Assembly (NCBI GenBank): GCA_021414165.1
Contig: JAIOPA010000030.1
Span: 1 to 6,240, forward strand
DNA from: Candidatus Eiseniibacteriota bacterium
GTDB lineage: Bacteria; Eisenbacteria; RBG-16-71-46
Length of the DNA stretch: 6,240 nt
Direction: 5' to 3'
Under the pieces are notes generated by a model. That model was not told where the DNA came from and ran no database searches. It worked only from the letters and a program-made list of their open reading frames with translations. Below, piece by piece: positions 1-4,701 of the stretch (its first letter is position 1; each line of letters begins with the position of its first letter). Position numbers and translations under genes: made by a program.

Positions 1-663
<663 letters not shown>

Positions 664-705
664 CCAGCAGTAGCCAAGGCTGCCCAGTGCGGCCAGGAGT
701 CGAAG

Positions 706-855
706 ATGCGCGACCAGATCACGTTGGCCTGCAACGACTGCAAGGCTCGTAACTACATCAAGACCAAGAACAAGCGCCTCCACCCGGACCGCGTCGAGTA
801 CAAGAAGTACTGCGGAAAGTGCCGCAAGCACACCCCGCACAAGGAAACGCGCTAG
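706..855 (+). CDS. rpmG: Large ribosomal subunit protein L33 (bL33, zinc-binding form)
   Basis: L33 is a small 50S protein close to the E site. The 49-residue product begins MRDQITLAC and has two Cys-x2-Cys knuckles, Cys9/Cys12 (CNDC) and Cys36/Cys39 (CGKC). It is therefore the zinc-ribbon 'C+' type rather than the Cys-free paralogue some bacteria use under zinc limitation. Between the knuckles are the family's basic stretch NYIKTKNKR and the HPDRVEYKKYC segment; the tail is KHTPHKETR. The length matches the family (about 49-55 aa). The ATG at 706 is preceded by AGGAG at 695-699 with a 6-base spacer. The position between tuf and tRNA-Trp/secE is the classical place for rpmG. The stop is TAG 853-855. 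Confidence 0.97.
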   Translation: MRDQITLACNDCKARNYIKTKNKRLHPDRVEYKKYCGKCRKHTPHKETR

Positions 856-876
856 TCCGGCAGGTGCTTCAAGTAG

Positions 877-912
877 TGGGTTCGAGCCGCTGAAGTTGGC
901 GATCCGAACCCG
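877..912 (+). other. Hairpin in the rpmG-tRNA-Trp spacer
   Basis: GGGTTCG (878-884) is perfectly complementary to CGAACCC (905-911), and T877-G912 can add a wobble pair. Inside it, GCCG (886-889) can pair with TGGC (897-900), closing a 7-base loop; the interior loop between the two stems is asymmetric. It lies 22 bases after the rpmG stop. No T-run follows, so it is not a typical intrinsic terminator. A role in mRNA 3'-end protection or processing is only inference. The GGGTTCGA string resembles a tRNA T-arm, but no tRNA can be built around it. Confidence 0.5.
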
Positions 913-923
913 AGAGAGCTAGA

Positions 924-1042
924 GCCATCCAGCGTTTGTCGAGTGCAAGGAACGCGGACAAGGCGGAGTGAGGCGTGGCTATAGCCACGTCGCAACGACG
1001 GCTTGGCCGCAGTGACGCAGCAATCGGCAAACGATGGTTGGC
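924..1042 (+). repeat. ~119-bp imperfect palindromic (inverted-repeat) element
   Basis: Three nested pairs of arms share one centre. The core is the perfect 16-bp palindrome CGTGGCTATAGCCACG (974-989). The middle arms are 953-965 and 999-1011, where the left arm matches the reverse complement of the right at 10 of 13 positions. The outer arms are 924-946 and 1020-1042, matching at 19 of 23 positions and sharing GCCA, CCA, CGTTTG and CGA blocks. Distances between arms on the two sides agree within 1-2 bases. As RNA, the core could form an 8-pair stem (972-979 with 984-991) with a TATA loop. The element fills the space up to 6 bases before tRNA-Trp. Its symmetry suggests an interspersed palindromic repeat or a MITE-like insertion, but only one copy is visible, so its repetitive nature is inferred. 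Confidence 0.65.
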
Positions 1043-1048
1043 GAACGT

Positions 1049-1124
1049 AGGCGAGTAGCTCAATTGGTAGAGCACCGGTCTCCAACACCGGGGGTTGCAG
1101 GTTCAAGTCCTGTCTCGCCTGCCA
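1049..1124 (+). tRNA. trnW: tRNA-Trp (anticodon CCA)
   Basis: A 76-base cloverleaf folds cleanly. The acceptor stem is AGGCGAG/CTCGCCT, and the D-arm is GCTC-AATTGGTA-GAGC. The anticodon stem is CCGGT/ACCGG around the loop CTCCAAC, giving anticodon CCA at 1082-1084, which reads UGG (Trp). The variable loop has five bases, and the T-arm is GCAGG-TTCAAGT-CCTGT with one G-U pair. The discriminator base is G73, as expected for bacterial tRNA-Trp, and the 3' CCA (1122-1124) is encoded. tRNA-Trp between rpmG and secE is a conserved arrangement. It would be cut out of the polycistronic transcript by RNase P and 3' processing. Confidence 0.98.
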
Positions 1125-1140
1125 TGCCCATGCAGCAGAG

Positions 1141-1161
1141 GTCGCGCGATGGTCGCGCGAC
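1141..1161 (+). other. GC-rich hairpin between tRNA-Trp and secE
   Basis: GTCGCGCGA (1141-1149) occurs again at 1152-1160. Because TCGCGCGA is self-complementary, 1141-1149 can pair fully with 1153-1161, giving nine pairs around the 3-base loop TGG. It starts 16 bases after the tRNA CCA end and finishes 10 bases before the secE Shine-Dalgarno region (AGAGGG, 1171-1176). No T-run follows, so it is not an intrinsic terminator. A plausible role, by inference, is shielding the 5' end of the secE-nusG mRNA after tRNA excision, or acting as a processing signal. Confidence 0.55.
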
Positions 1162-1185
1162 GGAATCCTCAGAGGGTGTATCCCG

Positions 1186-1377
1186 ATGGCCGTTACGGAT
1201 CAGGTCCGTGAATTCGTGAAGGACGTACGCGTGGAGGCCACGAAGGTGAGTTGGCCGACGCGCGACGAGCTTCGTGACTCCACTGTAGTGGTCATCGTCA
1301 CGGTGCTGCTGGTTGCAGCGTTCGTCGGCATCGTGGACCAGGCTCTGAATCGGGCCGTGGCTCTGATCTTCCGTTGA
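1186..1377 (+). CDS. secE: Preprotein translocase subunit SecE
   Basis: SecE clamps SecY in the SecYEG channel of the cytoplasmic membrane. The 63-residue product is the short, single-span form found in most bacteria, not the three-span E. coli form. An amphipathic N-terminal helix (VREFVKDVRVEATKV, residues 7-21) precedes the family signature VSWPTRDEL (21-29). One hydrophobic transmembrane segment follows (about 33-49, VVVIVTVLLVAAFVGIV), then a short tail ending LIFR. ATG 1186 is preceded by AGAGGG (1171-1176). The stop is TGA 1375-1377. The position directly before nusG is conserved across bacteria. Confidence 0.96.
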   Translation: MAVTDQVREFVKDVRVEATKVSWPTRDELRDSTVVVIVTVLLVAAFVGIVDQALNRAVALIFR

Positions 1378-1436
1378 TCGGAACCCCCACACCCCAACGC
1401 CCGAGTGGCACGGCTACGACGGCAGCGGAAGCAGGC

Positions 1437-1970
1437 ATGAGCGAGAAGAAGTGGTATGTGATCCATACTTACTCGGGTCATGAGAACAAGGTGAAGACGA
1501 ACCTCGAGCGGGCGATCCACGTGGCCGGCCTGGAAGATGATTTCGGGCAGATCCTCGTGATGACCGAAGAGGTCGTCGAGATGAAGGACGGCAAGCGCAA
1601 GACGTCCAAGCGCAAGACCTTCCCGTCCTACGTCATGGTCGAGATGAATCTCAGCAACGAGACCAAGCACCTCGTGCAGAACGTGCCGGGCGTCACGAAG
1701 TTCGTGGGCTCGGCCACGCGTGAGGTCGCTCTCAAGGAGAGCGAGGTCCGCCGGTTGCTGGGTCAGATGGAGACGAGCAAGGCGCGCCCCGCGCCGACGG
1801 TACAGTTCAACGTCGGCGAGCACGTGCGGATCATCGATGGTCCGTTCAGTGCATTCACGGGCGTGGTCGACGAAGTCAACAATGAGCGCGGCAAGGTGAA
1901 GGTGATGGTCAGCATCTTCGGTCGCGCGACCCCGGTTGAGTTGGACTTCCTCCAGGTTCAGCCGGTCTAG
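1437..1970 (+). CDS. nusG: Transcription termination/antitermination factor NusG
   Basis: NusG binds RNA polymerase at the clamp and beta lobe through its N-terminal domain. Its C-terminal KOW domain contacts Rho or ribosomal protein S10. The 177-residue product has the NGN domain at about residues 5-110, with WYVIHTYSGHENKVK (6-20), the RKTFPSYVMVEM core (59-70) and NVPGVTKFVG (82-91). The linker is rich in Lys, Arg and Pro. The KOW domain (about 123-177) includes FNVGEHVRIIDGPFSAFTG and ends VELDFLQVQPV. The chosen start is ATG 1437, preceded by GGAAG (1427-1431). An in-frame TTG at 1374, overlapping the secE stop, would add 21 residues of low-complexity sequence unlike NusG and is rejected. 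rplK follows after 19 bases. Confidence 0.98.
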   Translation: MSEKKWYVIHTYSGHENKVKTNLERAIHVAGLEDDFGQILVMTEEVVEMKDGKRKTSKRKTFPSYVMVEMNLSNETKHLVQNVPGVTKFVGSATREVALKESEVRRLLGQMETSKARPAPTVQFNVGEHVRIIDGPFSAFTGVVDEVNNERGKVKVMVSIFGRATPVELDFLQVQPV

Positions 1971-1989
1971 CGTCCAGGAGAACCACCCG

Positions 1990-2415
1990 ATGGCCAAGCC
2001 GATCACCGCATACATCAAGTTGCAGTGCAACGCCGGCGTTGCGACGCCGGCGCCGCCCGTGGGCCCTGCCCTCGGTCAGCACGGCATCAACATCATGGAG
2101 TTCTGCAAGCAGTTCAACGCCCGCACCGATGGCCAGCGCGGCCTCGTGATCCCGGTGATCATCACGGTCTACAACGACCGTTCGTTCACCTTCGTCACGA
2201 AGACGCCGCCGGCCGCGATCCTGCTCAAGAAGGCTGCAGGTATCGAGCGTGCGTCGGGCGTGCCCAACCGCACCAAGGTGGGCAAGGTCACGAAGAAGCA
2301 GGTCCGTGAGATCGCCGAGCTCAAGGCTCCTGATCTCAACTCGGCCACGGTCGAGGCCGCCGAGCGCATGGTCATGGGCACGGCGCGCAGCATGGGCATC
2401 GAGATCGCGGACTAA
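1990..2415 (+). CDS. rplK: Large ribosomal subunit protein L11 (uL11)
   Basis: L11 forms the base of the L7/L12 stalk, binding the GTPase-associated region of 23S rRNA; it is needed for factor-dependent GTPase activity and RelA-type stringent signalling. The 141-residue product has family-typical length. The N-terminal domain contains the proline-rich ATPAPPVGPALGQHGINIME, which carries the prolines that contact thiopeptide antibiotics such as thiostrepton. The rRNA-binding C-terminal domain contains FTFVTKTPPAAILLKKAAGI and ends with the usual GTARSMGIEI. ATG 1990 is preceded by AGGAG (1976-1980) with a 9-base spacer. The stop is TAA 2413-2415. Unusually, rplA does not follow directly: 477 bases with a small gene intervene. 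Confidence 0.98.
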   Translation: MAKPITAYIKLQCNAGVATPAPPVGPALGQHGINIMEFCKQFNARTDGQRGLVIPVIITVYNDRSFTFVTKTPPAAILLKKAAGIERASGVPNRTKVGKVTKKQVREIAELKAPDLNSATVEAAERMVMGTARSMGIEIAD

Positions 2416-2444
2416 CTGTCGTAAGTAACAAGACGTGCGAGACG

Positions 2445-2542
2445 CCAGGCCGGTCCGCACGACGAGGGGAACGCGGTGCGAATGCCGCACTGCCGGCCCC
2501 GGACACGGACTCCTTGCAGGGGTCCGACGCCTGGAGGGAAGG
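2445..2542 (+). promoter_or_regulatory. Structured mRNA spacer upstream of the small gene
   Basis: The 134 bases after rplK (2416-2549) contain strong complementary segments. Stem 1 is 2473-2480 with 2486-2493 (eight pairs including one G-U, loop AATGC). Stem 2 is 2506-2513 with 2519-2526 (CGGACTCC/GGGGTCCG, eight pairs including one T-G, loop TTGCA). A possible closing stem is CCAGGC (2445-2450) with GCCTGG (2529-2534), which would make a three-way junction. The closing stem ends on the first two bases of the purine-rich SD region GGAGGGAAGG (2533-2542) of the small gene, so it could influence translation initiation. No T-run is present, so a terminator is unlikely. An autoregulatory leader is inference from fold and position. 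Confidence 0.45.
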
Positions 2543-2549
2543 AACCGGA

Positions 2550-2753
2550 ATGGTCCGGATGGACAAGGAGTCTGCCGAGCAGCTGCTGAAGGGCAAGAGC
2601 GCGCGGGAGGTCTACGAGATCGTCCGTGACCTCATCGACAAGCTCCCTGACGCGAAGATCCAGGATCTGGATGACACCCTGAACTGGGTCATCAATGAAG
2701 GCTATGCCACCGCCGAGGAACTCGACGCCGTCGAGGACGAGGGCGGTAACTAG
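2550..2753 (+). CDS. Unrecognised small acidic protein between rplK and rplA
   Basis: I do not recognise the family. ATG 2550 gives 67 residues to TAG 2751-2753. It has a suitable SD, AAGGA (2539-2543, 6-base spacer), within the purine run GGAGGGAAGG. ATG 2559 is a possible alternative start. TTG 2514 is disfavoured because it lies in a predicted hairpin loop without its own SD. The product is strongly acidic: 18 Asp/Glu against 8 Lys/Arg, with no Cys, signal peptide or membrane segment. It reads as three or four short helices: about 5-13, 17-32 (SAREVYEIVRDLIDKL), 37-50 (IQDLDDTLNWVINE) and 54-64, plus a GGN tail. Codon third positions are mostly G/C, as in its neighbours, which supports real coding. 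Location suggests a cytosolic role tied to ribosome synthesis or L1/L11 expression, but that is only inference. Confidence 0.7.
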   Translation: MVRMDKESAEQLLKGKSAREVYEIVRDLIDKLPDAKIQDLDDTLNWVINEGYATAEELDAVEDEGGN

Positions 2754-2765
2754 CCAGTAGGTCGT

Positions 2766-2888
2766 GGCACGCCAGGGGTGCGGCGTGCCGGCACGGAAGG
2801 GCTCGTCCCGTCCGTGTGAGAACGCATCCCATCCACTCCGAACACGTGGGAGTGGCAGCGAAGGCTGTCACGTCGGGACCACGGGAGG
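2766..2888 (+). promoter_or_regulatory. Tandem-hairpin leader directly upstream of rplA
   Basis: The 139-base spacer 2754-2892 contains hairpins placed head to tail. H1 is GGCACGCC (2766-2773) with GGCGTGCC (2782-2789), eight perfect pairs. H2 is 2791-2797 with 2811-2817 (seven pairs, one G-U), extended past an A-G mismatch by GGG/CCC (2799-2801 with 2807-2809). H3 is CCACTCC (2833-2839) with GGAGTGG (2849-2855), seven perfect pairs. H4 is CAGC (2856-2859) with GCTG (2864-2867). The SD GGGAGG (2883-2888) follows. Alternative pairings exist: GCAGC (2855-2859) with GCTGC (2888-2892) next to the SD, and GTCCCG (2805-2810) with CGGGAC (2874-2879). It could therefore switch between two folds. An L1- or L10-responsive leader is possible but unproven; no T-run supports a terminator. 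Confidence 0.5.
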
Positions 2889-2892
2889 CTGC

Positions 2893-3600
2893 ATGCCGAA
2901 GCAAGGGAAGCGCTACCGCGCGGCTCTCGACCTCGCGAGCAAGGCAGGCACGGTCAAGGACCTGGCCGATGCCGTGAAGCTCGTGAAGGCGATGCCGCGT
3001 GCGAAGTTCGACGAGACGATCGTGATCTCGTCGCACCTGGGCGTCGATCCTCGTCACTCGGACCAGCTGGTGCGCGGCACGGTCGTGCTGCCGCATGGCA
3101 CGGGCAAGAGTCTGCGCGTGCTGGTGCTGGCGAAGGGTGAGAAGGCGAAGGAGGCACTCGCTGCGGGTGCCGAGCACGCGGGATCGGACGACTACGTCAA
3201 GAAGATCCAGGAAGGATGGCTCGACATCGATGCCATCGTCGCGACGCCGGACATGATGGGCGAGGTCGGTAAGCTCGGGCGAGTGCTCGGACCCCGCGGC
3301 CTCATGCCCAATCCGAAGAGCGGCACGGTCACCTTCGACGTCACGAAGGCCGTGAACGAGCTCAAGGCCGGCAAGATCGAGTTCCGCGTGGACAAGGGTG
3401 CAAACGTGCATGCGCCGGTGGGCAAGGCGTCGTTCAGCGAGTCTCAGCTGGTCGACAACGCCAAGACCTTCCTGCGTGAACTCATGCGCGCGAAGCCCGC
3501 GGGAGCCAAAGGTACCTACGTGAAGAGCATGACGATCAGCTCCACGATGGGACCCGGCATCACCCTCGACCCCTCGGCCGTCACGGCCGAAATGGCCTAG
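2893..3600 (+). CDS. rplA: Large ribosomal subunit protein L1 (uL1)
   Basis: L1 forms the mobile stalk at the 50S E site and helps release deacylated tRNA. In many bacteria it also represses its own mRNA. The 235-residue product has family-typical length. It begins MPKQGKRYRAALDLA and includes the middle-domain motif LGRVLGPRGLMPNPKSGTVT. The return to domain I is marked by EFRVDKGANVHAPVGKASF and the C-terminal YVKSMTISSTMGPGITLD. ATG 2893 was chosen because GGGAGG (2883-2888) precedes it and the protein then begins as L1 proteins do. The open frame extends 43 codons further upstream from GTG 2764, but that part translates predicted hairpins and is unlike L1. The stop TAG 3598-3600 is embedded in the rplJ SD. 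Confidence 0.98.
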   Translation: MPKQGKRYRAALDLASKAGTVKDLADAVKLVKAMPRAKFDETIVISSHLGVDPRHSDQLVRGTVVLPHGTGKSLRVLVLAKGEKAKEALAAGAEHAGSDDYVKKIQEGWLDIDAIVATPDMMGEVGKLGRVLGPRGLMPNPKSGTVTFDVTKAVNELKAGKIEFRVDKGANVHAPVGKASFSESQLVDNAKTFLRELMRAKPAGAKGTYVKSMTISSTMGPGITLDPSAVTAEMA

Positions 3601-3604
3601 GAGG
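3599..3604 (+). promoter_or_regulatory. rplJ ribosome binding site overlapping the rplA stop codon
   Basis: AGGAGG is a perfect Shine-Dalgarno hexamer whose first two bases are the last two of the rplA TAG. ATG of rplJ follows after CACG, 8 bases from the end of rplA. Ribosomes terminating on rplA would sit on the rplJ start region, so the two genes are likely translationally coupled. This leaves no space for the long L10-binding leader that commonly precedes rplJ. Confidence 0.85.
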
Positions 3605-3608
3605 CACG

Positions 3609-4133
3609 ATGCCCACTCCTCAGAAAGAAGCGGTCCTCAAGGACACCGCGCAGCGTATCGCGGATGTTCGCGGGATCTACCTGGCTGACTTCACCGGCAT
3701 GACGGTGGCGAGCATCTCGCTGCTGCGCAAGCGGTGCCGTGAGCAGGGTATCCAGTTCCGCGTCATCAAGAACACGCTGCTCAAGCGCTCGTTCAACGAG
3801 CGTGGTATCTCGGAGCTCGATCCGTTCCTGATCGGGCCCACGGGTCTCGTGTTCAGCTCGGACAACGAGATGGCGCCGGCGAAGGTCCTCTCGGACTTCG
3901 CGAAGGAGTTCGAGAAGCCTCGAATCAAGGCCGCCGTCGTCGATGGTCGTCTGTACACGGACAAGGCGATCGTGCAGTTGGCTGCTCTGCCGAGCCGCGA
4001 GGTCCTGCTGTCGCAGCTCCTCGGTACGTTCGTCGCCCCGATGACCACGTTCCTGGGTGCCGTCAATGCACTGCTCGCCACGCCGGCGAACATGGCGGAC
4101 GCGCTTGGTCGCGAGAAGTCCAAAGCTTCCTGA
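3609..4133 (+). CDS. rplJ: Large ribosomal subunit protein L10 (uL10)
   Basis: L10 is the stalk base protein: its N-terminal domain binds 23S rRNA beside L11, and its C-terminal helix carries the L7/L12 dimers that recruit translation GTPases. The 174-residue product begins MPTPQKEAVLKD. It contains the family's YLADFTGMTVASISLLRKRC (about residues 24-43) and FRVIKNTLLKRSF (51-63). The globular part includes LIGPTGLVFS (74-83) and VDGRLYTDKAI. The C-terminal helix FVAPMTTFLGAVNALLATPANMADAL is the L12-binding region and appears of ordinary length. ATG 3609 has a perfect SD overlapping the rplA stop. The stop is TGA 4131-4133; rplL follows after 83 bases. Confidence 0.97.
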   Translation: MPTPQKEAVLKDTAQRIADVRGIYLADFTGMTVASISLLRKRCREQGIQFRVIKNTLLKRSFNERGISELDPFLIGPTGLVFSSDNEMAPAKVLSDFAKEFEKPRIKAAVVDGRLYTDKAIVQLAALPSREVLLSQLLGTFVAPMTTFLGAVNALLATPANMADALGREKSKAS

Positions 4134-4147
4134 TCCCGATCCTGACT

Positions 4148-4174
4148 CCGGGCCCCGCCCGGTCCTGATTTATT
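4148..4174 (+). other. GC hairpin with A/T-rich tail between rplJ and rplL
   Basis: CCGGGC (4148-4153) pairs perfectly with GCCCGG (4157-4162) around a 3-base CCC loop, or five pairs around a 5-base loop. It is followed by TCCTGATTTATT (4163-4174), the most A/T-rich stretch of this spacer. It resembles a weak intrinsic terminator but has no continuous T-run. Full termination before rplL would be odd, since L12 is needed in several copies per L10. An mRNA processing or stabilising site that lets rplL be expressed separately is at least as likely. No promoter was recognised before rplL. Confidence 0.4.
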
Positions 4175-4216
4175 CCCTGCCGGCAACGGCGAACATGCAC
4201 GAAGGAGAAACATCCC

Positions 4217-4597
4217 ATGTCGAACTCGATCGACCAGGTCCTCGACCTCATCGGCAACATGACGGTGCTCGAGCTGTCGGAGCTCAAGACCAAGTTCGAG
4301 GATAAGTTCGGTGTCACGGCTGCGGCCCCCATGATGGCGATGCCGATGGGCGGCGGTGGTGGCGGCGCGGCGGCTGCTGAGGAGAAGACGGAGTTCACGG
4401 TCGTCCTCTCGGGCGCTGGCGACAAGAAGATCCAGGTCATCAAGGTCGTGCGCGAGCTCACCGGTCTGGGCCTCAAGGAGGCGAAGGACCTGGTGGACGG
4501 CGCTCCGAAGACCCTGAAGGACGGTGTCTCCAAGGACGACGCGGCCAAGATGAAGGCCGCTCTCGAGGAGCAGGGCGCGACCGTCGAGATCAAGTGA
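4217..4597 (+). CDS. rplL: Large ribosomal subunit protein L7/L12 (bL12)
   Basis: L7/L12 is the multicopy stalk protein whose C-terminal domain recruits EF-Tu, EF-G, IF2 and release factors and stimulates their GTPase activity. The 126-residue product has all three parts. The N-terminal dimerisation domain (about 1-33) contains VLDLIGNMTVLELSELKTKF. The flexible hinge (about 34-56) is rich in Ala, Gly, Met and Pro, including six Gly in a row. The C-terminal factor-binding domain contains KKIQVIKVVRELTGLGLKEA and DLVDGAPKTLKDGVSK, ending ATVEIK. ATG 4217 follows AAGGAG (4202-4207) with a 9-base spacer. The stop is TGA 4595-4597. Confidence 0.98.
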   Translation: MSNSIDQVLDLIGNMTVLELSELKTKFEDKFGVTAAAPMMAMPMGGGGGGAAAAEEKTEFTVVLSGAGDKKIQVIKVVRELTGLGLKEAKDLVDGAPKTLKDGVSKDDAAKMKAALEEQGATVEIK

Positions 4598-4627
4598 TTT
4601 TCGTCTCCGCTTGAAGTCTTCGTTCCC

Positions 4628-4664
4628 CCGCGAACCCGGGCCCATCTTGGGCCCGGGGTCGCGG
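4628..4664 (+). promoter_or_regulatory. Very strong hairpin between rplL and rpoB (attenuator or RNase III-type site)
   Basis: CCCGGGCCCA (4635-4644) pairs perfectly with TGGGCCCGGG (4648-4657) around a TCT loop. Beyond one A-G mismatch, CCGCGA (4628-4633) pairs with TCGCGG (4659-4664), giving 16 pairs in total. There is no T-run directly after it, so it is not a standard Rho-independent terminator. In E. coli the rplL-rpoB gap carries both a partial attenuator and an RNase III site that set the rpoBC:rplL ratio. The same position here suggests a similar job, by analogy. Confidence 0.6.
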
Positions 4665-4683
4665 CGTCGGAACGCGTTTCGTT

Positions 4684-4698
4684 AGAAAGGCGGTCACC

Positions 4699-4701
<3 letters not shown>
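4684..4701 (+). promoter_or_regulatory. rpoB ribosome binding site and TTG start
   Basis: AGAAAGG (4684-4690) lies 8 bases before TTG 4699-4701. No ATG or GTG start is present in frame between the upstream hairpin and the conserved RpoB N-terminus; the first in-frame ATG (4816) would remove the conserved IPNLLEVQ segment. TTG is therefore the best-supported start. A small 4-bp hairpin (AACG 4671-4674 with CGTT 4680-4683) sits just upstream of the SD. Confidence 0.75.

Noticed and set aside
852..1106. Minus-strand open frames (84 and 68 codons) across the palindromic element and tRNA-Trp
   Set aside because: One frame overlaps the tRNA, and both read through the inverted-repeat arms. The translations show no family features, and palindromic repeats commonly give such spurious frames.
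1374..1436. TTG start for nusG overlapping the secE stop, adding 21 residues
   Set aside because: The extra residues are low-complexity and absent from NusG proteins. ATG 1437 with GGAAG upstream gives a standard 177-residue protein.
2008..2040. L11 N-terminal variation (LQCNAG where many bacteria have Pro before AG)
   Set aside because: This position varies among bacteria (E. coli has Ala). The thiopeptide-contacting prolines in PAPPVGP are intact, so nothing unusual is implied.
2442..2777. Shared octamer ACGCCAGG in both spacers flanking the small gene (2442-2449 and 2770-2777)
   Set aside because: A single 8-base match between two spacers of about 140 bases is within chance, and the surrounding folds differ, so I do not claim the two leaders are duplicates.
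2822..2856. Resemblance of the rplA leader to a 5S rRNA segment (CCCATCC...CCGAAC)
   Set aside because: Only a short patch is similar. Neither the 5S outer stem nor the remaining helices can be built, and L1 is not a 5S-binding protein. Probably chance.
2764..2892. 43-codon N-terminal extension of L1 in the same open frame
   Set aside because: The extension encodes Cys/Gly/Arg-rich sequence unlike any L1, translates the predicted hairpins, and lacks an SD at its start. ATG 2893 has GGGAGG and gives a normal L1.
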